Of a stretch of DNA of 64,000 nucleotides, positions 52,036 to 60,193 are shown piece by piece. The first letter of the stretch is position 1; each line of letters begins with the position of its first letter. The stretch comes from Nocardioidaceae bacterium UBA4001 (GTDB lineage Bacteria; Actinomycetota; Actinomycetes; Propionibacteriales; Nocardioidaceae). The notes beneath the pieces were generated by a model. That model made no database searches. It worked only from the letters and a program-made list of their open reading frames with translations, and was not told the origin of the DNA. The stretch spans positions 13,225-77,224 of the forward strand of contig DGBP01000025.1 in the NCBI GenBank assembly GCA_002384855.1. Reading direction: 5' to 3'. Position numbers and translations under genes: made by a program.

Positions 52036-52051
52036 CTGCATACGTCGTTGG
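52023..52051 (+). promoter_or_regulatory. Sigma-BldN-type promoter of the putative anti-sigma gene
   Basis: CGTAAC at 52023-52028 and CGTTGG at 52046-52051 are 17 bp apart. As I recall, rsbN of Streptomyces is itself transcribed from a sigma-BldN promoter, so this would close a negative feedback loop. The ATG follows about 55 bases later. Confidence 0.6.
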
Positions 52052-52106
52052 ACCTCGTGACTGCCCACCAGGGCAGGTCTCACGACGTGAAGACAGGACG
52101 ATCCCG

Positions 52107-53273
52107 ATGACCTCCTTGTTCCAGGCGCGACGGCGCGCCGAGGACTTTGCCGCTGCGGTGGACGACCGCGGCGCCGGCCGCCGCGCGGGCGGCGAGGAGA
52201 TCACGGCCCTGCTCGAGGTCGTGGACACGCTGCGCGAGCAGCCCGCGGTCGAGCCCCGTGCCGAGTTCGCCGCGGACCTGCGCGATCGCCTGATGCTCGA
52301 CGCGCAGACCGCACTCTCCCCGCAAGCCGCGCACCTGCGGCTCCCGGCACGCGAGCGGGGCCGCCGTGAGCGCCGCCTCGTCGCGGCAGCCTCGGCGTTC
52401 GTGCTCGTCGGAGGTACGACGACCATCGCAGCTGCCTCGCAGAGCGCCCTGCCCGGTGAGGCCCTCTACCCCGTCAAGCGCGGGATCGAGCGGGTCGAGG
52501 CAGGCCTGAACACCAGCAGCGCCGGCAAGGGCCACGACCTCCTCGCCCAGGCACGTGACCGTCTCGTCGAGGTGGAGCGGCTCGTCGAGTCCGGCAGCGA
52601 GCCGAGTCACAGCCAGGTGCCCGACACCCTCACCACCTTCTCGGCCACGGCGGCCGAGGGCTCGACCTTGATGTTCGAGGCCTTCGGCGAGAGCTACGAC
52701 CGCGCGCTGGTGGTGGAGGTGCGCACGTTCACCCGGGACGGCGCGGCCACGATCGAGGACCTCGCCGAGTCGGTTCCGGCCGAGGCCCGAGACGAGCTGG
52801 CCGCGGCCGCCGTCCTCCTCGCCGAGATCGACCGCGAGGCCGCCGAGCTGTGCGACACGTGCGCCCCGGGTCTGCCCGCGGTCGAGGTTCCCGGCATCCT
52901 GCTCACCAGAGCCGAGGTCGACCGTGCCCTCGCGCTCGCCGCTGCCCAGGTCCTCGCGAACGACCACCCGGTCGAGGTGTCCGACGAGATGCTCGCCCTG
53001 ACCCGCCAGGCGGCCGAGCAGGTCCCGCTCCCGACCGACGCCCCGGGCGCCGGCACCGACACGGGCGTCCAGGCGCCCGGCGCGCCGGCGCACCCGCTGC
53101 CCGCCCCGACCCTGGCACCGGGCGACTGGCCTTCGCTGCTGCCCGGCCTGGACGGCGCGACCACGTCCGGCACGGACACGTCGGACCCCACCGAGAAGGC
53201 GCGCGAGGACCTCGAGGAGCCCCTCGACGGCGTGACCACGCTGCTGCCCGGGACCGACCGTCTGCTCGACTGA
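52107..53273 (+). CDS. DUF5667-type membrane protein, putative RsbN-like anti-sigma factor
   Basis: This 388-residue protein has a cytoplasmic N-terminal part (about 1-90), including TALLEVVDTLREQP and EFAADLRDRLM. One membrane helix is near 95-112. The extracytoplasmic part starts SALPGEALYPVKRGIERVEAGL, which is the DUF5667 core as I remember it. The rest is helical and acidic, with a proline-rich stretch near 310-350. Position after a BldN-type sigma and the topology suit an anti-sigma factor of the RsbN type. The anti-sigma role is inferred from context. Confidence 0.75.
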   Translation: MTSLFQARRRAEDFAAAVDDRGAGRRAGGEEITALLEVVDTLREQPAVEPRAEFAADLRDRLMLDAQTALSPQAAHLRLPARERGRRERRLVAAASAFVLVGGTTTIAAASQSALPGEALYPVKRGIERVEAGLNTSSAGKGHDLLAQARDRLVEVERLVESGSEPSHSQVPDTLTTFSATAAEGSTLMFEAFGESYDRALVVEVRTFTRDGAATIEDLAESVPAEARDELAAAAVLLAEIDREAAELCDTCAPGLPAVEVPGILLTRAEVDRALALAAAQVLANDHPVEVSDEMLALTRQAAEQVPLPTDAPGAGTDTGVQAPGAPAHPLPAPTLAPGDWPSLLPGLDGATTSGTDTSDPTEKAREDLEEPLDGVTTLLPGTDRLLD

Positions 53274-53305
53274 GCGTCTCGCCGCCCGCCCGGGCTCGCA
53301 GACAC

Positions 53306-54598
53306 CTAGTGGAAAACCGAGCGGCGCTGCATCAGCAGTGAGTAGAGCGTCTGCTGGATGGTCTCCCGGACCTGGTCTGTCACGTTGAAGACCAGCATCG
53401 GGTCGTCGGCGGCGCCGCCGTCGTAGGTGTCGGTCCGGATCGGCTCGCCGAACTCGATCAGCCACTTCGACGGCAGCGGGACCATGCCCAGAGGGCCGAG
53501 CAGCGGGAAGAACGGTGTGATCGGGATGTAGGGCACCCCGAGCAGCCGGGCCAGCGAGGGCAGGTTGCCCACGAGCGGGTAGATCTCCTCGGCGCCGACG
53601 ACCGCGGTGGGGATGATCGGCACCCCGGTGCGTAGCGCGGCCGACACGAACCCACCCCGGCCGAAGCGCTGGAGCTTGTACCTGTCGGAGTAGGGCTTGC
53701 CGATTCCCTTGAACCCCTCGGGCCACACCCCGACGAGCTCGCCGCCGCGCAGCATCCGCTCGGCGTCCTCGTTGCAGGCCAGCGTCGCGCCGCCCTTGCG
53801 GGCCAGCTCGCCCACGAAGGGGAGCCGGAAGACCAGGTCCGCACCGAGCGGGCGCAGATGGCGACCGGTGTGGTCGTGGATGCTCACCCCGGTGACGAGG
53901 CCGTCGACGGGGACCGTGCCGGAGTGGTTGGACACCACGAGGGCGCCGCCGTCGGCGGGGATGTTCTCGGCGCCGCGGACCTCGACGCGGAACCACTTCT
54001 GCGCGATGGGCCGGATCGCCGCGTGGAGGAACCGCCGGGTGATCTCGGCGTCGAAGCCGTACTCGTCGACCTCGTAGTCTCCGGTCACGCGGCGGCGCAG
54101 GAAGGCGAGGAGCTCGGCCAGTCGCGGTTCCCAGTCGTCGCCGAACACCTCCTTCGAGGCGGAGGTGAGGGCCTGGAGCCAGTCGCCGACCGGGATGCCG
54201 TCACCGACCCGGTCCTCCGTCGTCGTCGACGAGGTCTCACGGGGCTCCGGTCCGTCCACAGGGGGGTCCACGGGACTCTTGGCCCGCTCGTCGACTCCGC
54301 CCGGCTCCGGGGTGGCCTCGGGGCCCGTCGCGACCGGCACCTGCGTCTCGTCCGTCCGCGCCTCGGTGCTCGCCTCGGCGCGCGTCACGGGCTGGTCTGC
54401 ACGGCGTCCCCGCTTCGGGGTGACCGGTGCCGTCTTCTTGCCCGGGGCGTCCTTCGCGGCCGTGCCCTTGGCGCCCTTCCCTGCCCCGCTCCGGCCGCTC
54501 CCGGCGAGGTTGCGGGCCGACGCGGACGGCTTCGCGCTGCCGCTGCCGCGCCCGGGTCGTCCGCGGGTGCCGATCGGGATGATCTCCGCGTCAGCCAC
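53306..54598 (-). CDS. Lysophospholipid acyltransferase family protein
   Basis: This 430-residue protein has a disordered N-terminal 135 residues rich in lysine, alanine, proline and threonine, then a PlsC-like acyltransferase domain. NHSGTVPVD (HX4D) near residue 218 is the catalytic motif. VWPEGFKGIGKPYSDRYKLQRFGRGGF holds the substrate-binding block, and GVPIIPTAVVGAEE follows. The second GTG is used as the start because GAGGAGG lies 5 bases upstream. It overlaps the epimerase gene by 8 bp. The mycobacterial counterpart, recalled as Rv0502, occupies the same place. Confidence 0.85.
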   Translation of the reverse strand: MADAEIIPIGTRGRPGRGSGSAKPSASARNLAGSGRSGAGKGAKGTAAKDAPGKKTAPVTPKRGRRADQPVTRAEASTEARTDETQVPVATGPEATPEPGGVDERAKSPVDPPVDGPEPRETSSTTTEDRVGDGIPVGDWLQALTSASKEVFGDDWEPRLAELLAFLRRRVTGDYEVDEYGFDAEITRRFLHAAIRPIAQKWFRVEVRGAENIPADGGALVVSNHSGTVPVDGLVTGVSIHDHTGRHLRPLGADLVFRLPFVGELARKGGATLACNEDAERMLRGGELVGVWPEGFKGIGKPYSDRYKLQRFGRGGFVSAALRTGVPIIPTAVVGAEEIYPLVGNLPSLARLLGVPYIPITPFFPLLGPLGMVPLPSKWLIEFGEPIRTDTYDGGAADDPMLVFNVTDQVRETIQQTLYSLLMQRRSVFH

Positions 54599-55613
54599 GG
54601 GCACCTCCTCGGACCTGGGTCAGGGCGTGCTCGAGCACGGCGACGCGCCGCCCCATGGTCGGTCCGGGACTGATCGCCGAGCGCAGGGTGTCCAGGGCGG
54701 AGGCGGTGGTGTGCCGAGCCTCGAAGCCGAGCACCTCACGCATGCGGGTGGTGTCGACGCCGCGCCCGTAGGTCAGGTAGGCGACCTGCTCCGGGGAGAA
54801 GTCGGCGACCCGCGAGCGTCGTACCAGTGAGCCCACCTGGCTCACCGCGAAAGTCGGCAGGGCGACCGACGGCCTGCCGATCCGGCGGATCGCCTGGGAC
54901 AGCATCACGATGCCGTCGCCGGCGACGTTGAAGGTGCCGTGCACGCCGTCGAGCGCCGCGTGACGGACCGCCCCGAGCAGGTCGTCCTCGTGCAGGAACT
55001 GCAGGCGGGCGTCGAAGCCGAGCACGGTGGGTACGACGGGCAGCCGGAAGTACTGCACCATCGGCGAGGTTACCCGCGGGCCGATCGTGTTGGCCGCCCG
55101 GAGCATGGTCACCTCGATGTCGGGGCGCCGGCGGGCGAAGCCACGAACGTACCCCTCGACCTCGACGACGTCCTTGGCGAAGCCGGACCGGGGCATGCGC
55201 TTGGGCGCCATGTCCTCGGTGAACATGGCGGGGTCGCGTGGCGAGGAGCCGTAGACCGCGGTCGAGGAGCGCACGACCAGCCGGCGCAGGTTCGGCGCCT
55301 TCTGGCAGGCGGCGAGGAGCTGCATCGTGCCGATGACGTTCAGCTCCTTCATGGAGGTGCGACCACCTGCGGTGCCCGGGGTCGCGATGACGCTCATGTG
55401 CACCACGGTGTCGACCTCCTCCCCCGCGATCACCTTGGCGATCACCGGGTTGCGGATGTCGGCACGGACGAAGCGGACCTCGCCCATGTCGCCGCGTGGG
55501 GGCACCACGTCGACGCCGATGACCCGCTCGATGGCCGGATCGGCGGACAGCAGGCGCGCGAGCCGGGCACCGAGGTCACCGGAGACCCCTGTGACGAGTA
55601 CGACGCTCCCCAT
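54591..55613 (-). CDS. NAD-dependent epimerase/dehydratase (extended SDR)
   Basis: This 340-residue Rossmann-fold protein has GVSGDLGARLARLL at 9-22 (a TGxxGxxG-type motif) and VVRSSTAVYGSSP near residue 115. The usual catalytic YxxxK is not obvious: the matching region reads RSGFAKDVVEVEGYV, with F in place of the tyrosine and K in position. The Y of the catalytic pair therefore may be missing or displaced, and the protein may be a binding or non-classical member. Position and length match the GalE2-like gene of mycobacteria (recalled as Rv0501). Confidence 0.82.
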   Translation of the reverse strand: MGSVVLVTGVSGDLGARLARLLSADPAIERVIGVDVVPPRGDMGEVRFVRADIRNPVIAKVIAGEEVDTVVHMSVIATPGTAGGRTSMKELNVIGTMQLLAACQKAPNLRRLVVRSSTAVYGSSPRDPAMFTEDMAPKRMPRSGFAKDVVEVEGYVRGFARRRPDIEVTMLRAANTIGPRVTSPMVQYFRLPVVPTVLGFDARLQFLHEDDLLGAVRHAALDGVHGTFNVAGDGIVMLSQAIRRIGRPSVALPTFAVSQVGSLVRRSRVADFSPEQVAYLTYGRGVDTTRMREVLGFEARHTTASALDTLRSAISPGPTMGRRVAVLEHALTQVRGGARG

Positions 55614-55647
55614 CAGACGTCCTCCACGCAGCCCCCGCCGAGGTGTG

Positions 55648-55749
55648 TTACTTGCCCGCGCGACGACGCTGGATGCGCGTCTTCTTCAGCAGCTTGCGGT
55701 GCTTCTTCTTCGCCATACGCTTGCGGCGCTTCTTGATGACAGAACCCAC
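55648..55749 (-). CDS. Small ribosomal subunit protein bS22 (AURKAIP1/COX24 domain)
   Basis: This 33-residue, extremely basic protein reads MGSVIKKRRKRMAKKKHRKL and continues with LKKTRIQRRRAGK. It matches the tiny ribosomal protein seen in mycobacterial ribosomes and in mitochondria, as I remember it. The GTG start has GAAAGG 6 bases upstream. Lysine and arginine make up more than half of the residues. The neighbours (epimerase on one side, excisionase-like protein on the other) match mycobacterial Rv0500B. Longer frames through this position only add unrelated upstream codons. Confidence 0.9.
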   Translation of the reverse strand: MGSVIKKRRKRMAKKKHRKLLKKTRIQRRRAGK

Positions 55750-55811
55750 GGTGGACCTTTCGAGCCTCGAGTCGATCGCCCCGCAGGTGCGCGGGCGCGA
55801 GCCAAGCGCCC

Positions 55812-55817
55812 AGACTA
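55812..55817 (-). promoter_or_regulatory. -10 box for the bS22 gene
   Basis: TAGTCT on the minus strand, about 63 bases before the GTG. A weak TTCCGG-like -35 is about 18 bp further upstream. Beyond the two promoter calls, the 383-bp gap 55750-56132 shows nothing I can name. Confidence 0.35.
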
Positions 55818-55914
55818 CTTGCCAGGCAGGCGGGGCCGGAAATCGGTCCGCGGCCCGCGGCGCGAGCACCGGTTCATACCTCTCCAAGCGGCCGATTCAT
55901 CTCAGCGTGTCGTC

Positions 55915-55945
55915 TTGACACCAATCTCACCGGATTGCGTACAAG
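55915..55945 (+). promoter_or_regulatory. Possible promoter of the CAP-domain gene
   Basis: A perfect TTGACA -35 is at 55915-55920. The best -10 (TACAAG at 55940) is 19 bp away and only partly matches. About 190 nt of leader would follow. Confidence 0.3.
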
Positions 55946-56132
55946 CCGGCCGAGAGTGGGCATACTGAGCCGCGGATGACAGTACGGCGTCGGGCCGCCC
56001 CCCGACGCCCCGACCACACGGCCCGCTGCGCCGCACGCCGCGGCACAAGGGGTCGTCTCGCGACCGGAGTCACACCCCCCACGCAGACGGGGTCGCACCG
56101 GTAGCGCTCATGAGGCCTTGGGAGGGGTCTTG

Positions 56133-56681
56133 ATGATGGACATTCGCGACCTCGGCGCTCGGCGCCGCCACGAAGGAAAGCCGCCCGGCCCCCACCGGAC
56201 CGTCGCGGCCCTGACCACCACCCTGCTCGCGCTGGGGCTGACCGTCGGCGCGCCCGCACCGTCCGGGGCGGTCCAGGTGGAGAACCTGGTCCTGACCAGG
56301 ACCGCCTCGACCAGCATCCTCAGCTACGAGACGGAGGTGCAGCAGCTGATCAACCAGCGCCGGGCGAGCCGTGGGCTGCCCCGGCTGCGTCTGGCCAGCT
56401 GCCCGAAGGGCACCTCCAAGCGGTGGAGCCAGCACCTGGCGAGCACCGACTCCTTCTACCACCAGAGCATGAGCAGCGTGCTCACCAAGTGCAACGCCAG
56501 CTATGCCGGCGAGACGCTCGGCCGCGGCAGCATGAGCCCGCGCAAGCTGGTCCGCATGTGGATGGGCTCGCCCGGCCACCGTGCGGTGCTATTGAGCAAG
56601 AAGCCGCGCCGGATCGGCATCGGGGCCACCAAGGACGCCTCCGGCCGCTGGGTGGTCGCGGCGAACTTCGTACGCCTCTGA
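56133..56681 (+). CDS. Secreted CAP-domain protein
   Basis: This 182-residue protein has a basic N-terminus, a hydrophobic signal segment (about 28-45) ending in APAPSGAVQ, and a CAP/SCP domain. YETEVQQLINQRRASRGLPRLRL near residue 70 opens the domain and SPGHRAVLLSKKPRRIGIGA near residue 145 is its conserved C-terminal motif. The usual first histidine (in HSxxM) appears as FYHQSMSS. Function is unknown for bacterial members. The ATG at 56133 follows GGAGGGG by 6 bases; the ATG at 56136 is equally possible. Confidence 0.85.
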   Translation: MMDIRDLGARRRHEGKPPGPHRTVAALTTTLLALGLTVGAPAPSGAVQVENLVLTRTASTSILSYETEVQQLINQRRASRGLPRLRLASCPKGTSKRWSQHLASTDSFYHQSMSSVLTKCNASYAGETLGRGSMSPRKLVRMWMGSPGHRAVLLSKKPRRIGIGATKDASGRWVVAANFVRL

Positions 56682-56713
56682 GAAGGCGGGCCTGCCCGGC
56701 CCGCTCGCCCGAC

Positions 56714-56751
56714 ATGACGGTGGCGGCCCCTTCCGGGACCGCCACCGTCAT
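56714..56751. terminator. Strong bidirectional terminator
   Basis: ATGACGGTGGCGG (56714-56726) pairs perfectly with 56739-56751; an inner CCC/GGG pair closes a TTCC loop. It separates the CAP-domain gene from the convergent excisionase-like gene. Confidence 0.9.
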
Positions 56752-56774
56752 CGTCTCTGCGCCGTGCTGCGAGC

Positions 56775-56984
56775 TCAGCCGGTCTGGAAGTAGCTCTTGC
56801 GCAGGTACTCGTTCACCGCGTCCTCGGGGACCCGGAAGGAGCGCCCCACTCGCACGGCCGGCAGCTCGCCGGAGTGCACGAGGCGATACACCGTCATCTT
56901 GGAGACGCGCATGACCGTCGCCACTTCGGCGACGGTCAGAAACTTCACCTCGGAGATGTCTCCGGAGCTGGTTGTGCCCATCAT
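56775..56984 (-). CDS. Excisionase-family helix-turn-helix DNA-binding protein
   Basis: This 69-residue protein has a MerR/excisionase-type helix-turn-helix. KFLTVAEVATVMRVSKMTVYRLVHSGELPAVRVGRSFRVPEDAVNEYL covers residues 12-60, with the wing in the RVGRSFRV part. It resembles the conserved actinobacterial protein next to bS22 (recalled as Rv0500A). No phage gene is nearby, so it is a resident regulator and not a prophage excisionase. Two adjacent ATGs (56984, 56981) are both possible starts; neither has a strong ribosome-binding site. Confidence 0.85.
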   Translation of the reverse strand: MMGTTSSGDISEVKFLTVAEVATVMRVSKMTVYRLVHSGELPAVRVGRSFRVPEDAVNEYLRKSYFQTG

Positions 56985-57156
56985 GCACCGCACTTTCACA
57001 GCACACCACGTCTCCGGCTTCCCCGCCGGAGACCCTCACGTATGTGCTTAGGTGAGACTAGAGCCTAGAGTGACCCGTGGGAAAGGGGTGACTTTTAGGA
57101 CAATCTTTACCGCGGTCCGGTGTGTCGGTCCGAACACGCCGCATTTGTCCTGCTAG

Positions 57157-58359
57157 TCACCACGGCTGGTGGTCGAGGCCATTCAGCGGGAAGGCCGCCT
57201 CCCGCGTCGCGTGGATCGCCCGGTCGAGCCACGTCGAGGGGTCGTAGCCGCCCGACCAGTCCCGGTAGGCAGGCTCCCGCCCGTCGGTGAGCCGGAACGG
57301 TCCCACCCGCCCGAGCAGGGTCTGCACGTGCTCGCGCCACCCCTCCGGGGTCGCCGTGTGCGGGTCGAGGGGCCGGCCCGCGACGATCGCGAGCAGGTGT
57401 GTCCAGGCCCGGGGCACGACGTCGACGACGGCGTACCCGCCGCCCCCGGTGACCACCCACCTGCCGTCGCAGACCTCGTGCGCGAGGTCGTGCAGCGCGA
57501 GGTACGCCGCGCGCTGACCGTCGACGGTGAGCATCAGGTGTGCGAGCGGGTCCTCGATGTGGGAGTCGCACCCGTGCTGGGTGACCAGCACGTCCGGGCC
57601 GAACTCCCGCAGCAGCGGCGGCACCACGGCGTGGAAGGCGCGAAGCCAGCCCGCGTCGGCGGTGCCGGGAGGCAGGGCGACGTTCACCGCGCTGCCCGGC
57701 GCGTTCGGGCCGCCGGTGTCCTGCGGGAAGCCCGTGCCCGGGAAGAGCATCTGGCCGGTCTCGTGCAGGCTGATGGTCAGCACACGCGGGTCGTCCCAGA
57801 ACACCTTCTCGACGCCGTCGCCGTGGTGGACGTCGACGTCGACGTACGCCACCTTCTCCGCCCCGTTGTCGAGCAGCCACCGGATCGCGACCGCGATGTC
57901 GTTGTAGATGCAGAAGCCGCTGGACCGGCCGGGCATCGCGTGGTGCAGCCCGCCGGTGATGTTCGCGGCGTGCAGCCGCTCGCCGGTCCACACCTGCCGC
58001 GCGGCCTCCACGGAGGCGCCGACGATGTGGGCCGCGGCTCCGTGCATGCCCTCGAAGGTCGGGTTGTCCTCGGAGCCGAGGCCGTGGCGCTCGTCGACCT
58101 GGTCGGGGTCACGGCTCATCCGCTGCACCGCCTCGATGAGGTCGCCGGAGTGCACGGTGGCGATCAGGTCGTCGCCGGCGACCGGTGCGGCAACCTGGGT
58201 CAGGCCGACCCCTTCGACGGCGCCGGGCGCCGCGAGCACACCGAGCTCGTCGGCCAGGCGCATGGTCAGGTCGACCCGGACCGGCGACATCGGGTGCGTA
58301 GGGCCGAAGTCGTAGTCGGTGAGTGTCTTGTCGAACACCACGCACGCACGGCCAGCCAT
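57157..58359 (-). CDS. acuC: Histone-deacetylase-family protein, AcuC-like
   Basis: This 400-residue protein has the zinc-dependent deacetylase fold. LHHAMPGRSSGFCIYND near residue 130 holds the tandem histidine and glycine residues, YVDVDVHHGDGVEKVFW near residue 165 the metal-binding D/H pair, and VTQHGCDSHIEDPLAHL near residue 255 a further aspartate. GGGGYAVVDV completes the active site. AcuC proteins act on acetyl-CoA synthetase or similar acetyl-lysine substrates. The ATG is 6 bases after a TAGCGT -10 box. It stands alone. Confidence 0.9.
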   Translation of the reverse strand: MAGRACVVFDKTLTDYDFGPTHPMSPVRVDLTMRLADELGVLAAPGAVEGVGLTQVAAPVAGDDLIATVHSGDLIEAVQRMSRDPDQVDERHGLGSEDNPTFEGMHGAAAHIVGASVEAARQVWTGERLHAANITGGLHHAMPGRSSGFCIYNDIAVAIRWLLDNGAEKVAYVDVDVHHGDGVEKVFWDDPRVLTISLHETGQMLFPGTGFPQDTGGPNAPGSAVNVALPPGTADAGWLRAFHAVVPPLLREFGPDVLVTQHGCDSHIEDPLAHLMLTVDGQRAAYLALHDLAHEVCDGRWVVTGGGGYAVVDVVPRAWTHLLAIVAGRPLDPHTATPEGWREHVQTLLGRVGPFRLTDGREPAYRDWSGGYDPSTWLDRAIHATREAAFPLNGLDHQPW

Positions 58360-58365
58360 GCCGCC

Positions 58366-58371
58366 ACGCTA
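58366..58371 (-). promoter_or_regulatory. -10 box for acuC (leaderless)
   Basis: TAGCGT on the minus strand ends 6 bases before the ATG. Confidence 0.45.
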
Positions 58372-58423
58372 CTACCTGGCGTCCGGCGCCGGAGCCGAGT
58401 CCGGTCGCCGGGCGCCCCCTGGG

Positions 58424-58537
58424 TCAGACGTCGTTCTCGCGACGCGAGGCGCGGACGTAGTTGATGCTCACCGCCGCCACCCCTCCCCAGAGGAAGACGG
58501 CGCCGATGAGGAGCATGATGATCGCGCTGGTGTCCAC
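58424..58537 (-). CDS. metS: MetS-like small subunit of an NSS amino acid transporter
   Basis: This 37-residue, single-helix protein reads MDTSAIIMLLIGAVFLWGGV followed by a short basic-acidic tail (NYVRASRRENDV). In Corynebacterium glutamicum a similar peptide, MetS, is needed by the MetP transporter. The GTG start has AAGGAGT 6 bases upstream, overlapping the end of the transporter gene. Its place directly after the NSS gene supports the call. It is short enough to be missed by most gene finders. Confidence 0.82.
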   Translation of the reverse strand: MDTSAIIMLLIGAVFLWGGVAAVSINYVRASRRENDV

Positions 58538-58541
58538 GGGG

Positions 58542-60077
58542 TCACTCCTTGACGTTGTCGAGCTGGTGAGGGACGCGGCTGTTCAGGGCGAGCGTGAGCG
58601 CGAACAGCAGGGTCAGCACCACCCCGCCCATGCCGACGAACACCAGCCCACTGGTCGGGTAGTCCGAGTAGTTGCCCTTGAACTCGTTCCAGATGCTGTA
58701 CAGCACCACGACGGTCAACAGGATCGGCGTGATGAACTTCATCGAGGCCATCCACCACGGGCCCATCTTCAGGTAGCTGATGGCGTTCAGGTGGTCCCGC
58801 TGGGCGTTCAGCTCTTTGGCGAACCAGGCGATGAGCAGCACCTCGAGCAGGCCCGCGACCACCAGGCCGTAGGCGTTGACGAAGTGGTCCACGGTGTCGA
58901 GGTAAAACAGCCCGCCCCGGGTCGCGTAGAGGAGGCTGATCACGGCGGCCACACCACAGATCCAGTTGACCGCCGCCGTGCGGGCGATGTCGAACTTCTC
59001 CCGCACCGCGGCGATCACGCACTCGAGGATCGAGACCATAGAGGTGATGCCGGCGAAGAACAGCGTGACGAAGAACAGCACGCCGAACAGGGACTGGAGT
59101 GCCGGGAGACTGCTGATGATCTGGGGGAAGACGATGAAGGCAAGCCCGACGCCTCCGCTCCCCGCGACTTCGGTCACCTGCGCGTTGGTGGTGGCTGCGA
59201 GGAACCCGAGTGCGGCGAAGACGCCGATCGCGGCGAGGAACTCGAAGCTGGCGTTGGAGAGACCCACGACCAGCCCGGTGTTGGACAGGTCGGTCTTGCG
59301 CGGCAGGTAGCTGGAGTAGGCGATCATGATCGAGAACGCCACGCTCAACGAGAAGAAGACCTGGCCGTAGGCGGCCGACCAGACACCGACGTCGGCCAGC
59401 GCTCCGAAGTCGGGGGTGAAGAGGACGTTGAGACCCTCGGCCGCACCTTCGAGGGTGATCGCCCTGATCACGAAGATGACCAGCAGCACGATGAGGGCCG
59501 GCATCATGAACCGCGACGCCATCTCGATACCGCGCTTCACGCCACGGAGCAGGATGAAGTAGACGATGGCCCAGCAGGCGACGAGCCCGACCACGACCTT
59601 CCACTGCGGGCTCCCGACCTCCCAGAAGCTCGCCGGGTCTCCGTCACCGGAGGTTCCGAGGAACTCGGCGATGAAGAACCCGGCGGTGTCTTCGCCCCAC
59701 TGCTCTCCGAAGGAGTAGAAGATGTAGTTCAGCACCCAACCGAGGATCACGACGTAGTACGTCGCGATGATGAACGAGATGGCCGCCATCCACCATCCGA
59801 GCCACTCCCACTTCTCCCGGATGAGGTGGAAGGTCCCGGGGGCACCGTGCTGGTAGCGGTGACCCAGGCTGTACTCCAGGATCAGGATGGGCAGACCAGC
59901 CGTCGCGAGCGCGACGAAGTACGGGATGAGGAAGGCGCCGCCGCCGTTCTCGTAGACGACGTACGGGTAACGCCAGATGTTGCCGAGGCCGATCGCCGAG
60001 CCCATCGCGGCAAGGATGAAGCCGAGCTTGGTGCCCCACTGGTCGCGTGTGGGGGTGCCCTGGTCGACGCTGCTCAT
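58542..60077 (-). CDS. Sodium-dependent (NSS family) amino acid transporter, MetP-like
   Basis: This 511-residue transporter of the neurotransmitter:sodium symporter family has about 11-12 helices. WGTKLGFILAAMGSAIGLGNIWRYPYVVYENGGGAFLIPY near the N-terminus contains the sodium- and substrate-binding unwound region of helix 1. FFSLSVAFSIMIAYSSYLP and LFFAGITSMVSILECVIAAV follow. Methionine or alanine is a likely substrate by comparison with MetPS. The ATG at 60077 has GGAGGG 5 bases upstream. The small subunit gene follows after 4 bp. Confidence 0.9.
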   Translation of the reverse strand: MSSVDQGTPTRDQWGTKLGFILAAMGSAIGLGNIWRYPYVVYENGGGAFLIPYFVALATAGLPILILEYSLGHRYQHGAPGTFHLIREKWEWLGWWMAAISFIIATYYVVILGWVLNYIFYSFGEQWGEDTAGFFIAEFLGTSGDGDPASFWEVGSPQWKVVVGLVACWAIVYFILLRGVKRGIEMASRFMMPALIVLLVIFVIRAITLEGAAEGLNVLFTPDFGALADVGVWSAAYGQVFFSLSVAFSIMIAYSSYLPRKTDLSNTGLVVGLSNASFEFLAAIGVFAALGFLAATTNAQVTEVAGSGGVGLAFIVFPQIISSLPALQSLFGVLFFVTLFFAGITSMVSILECVIAAVREKFDIARTAAVNWICGVAAVISLLYATRGGLFYLDTVDHFVNAYGLVVAGLLEVLLIAWFAKELNAQRDHLNAISYLKMGPWWMASMKFITPILLTVVVLYSIWNEFKGNYSDYPTSGLVFVGMGGVVLTLLFALTLALNSRVPHQLDNVKE

Positions 60078-60193
60078 GAGAACCCTCCAGAAGATCGTCC
60101 TGCGTGGGGCCTCTCGCAGGCTAGCGAACAGCACCGGTCCCCTGCTAGGGACACGGCGGGGGACCTCCTGGGTGGCTCAGTGCGACGGATCCG

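Noticed and set aside
56775..56984. Prophage excisionase
   Set aside because: No integrase, attachment-site repeats or phage genes are near; the gene is in a conserved chromosomal context next to bS22.
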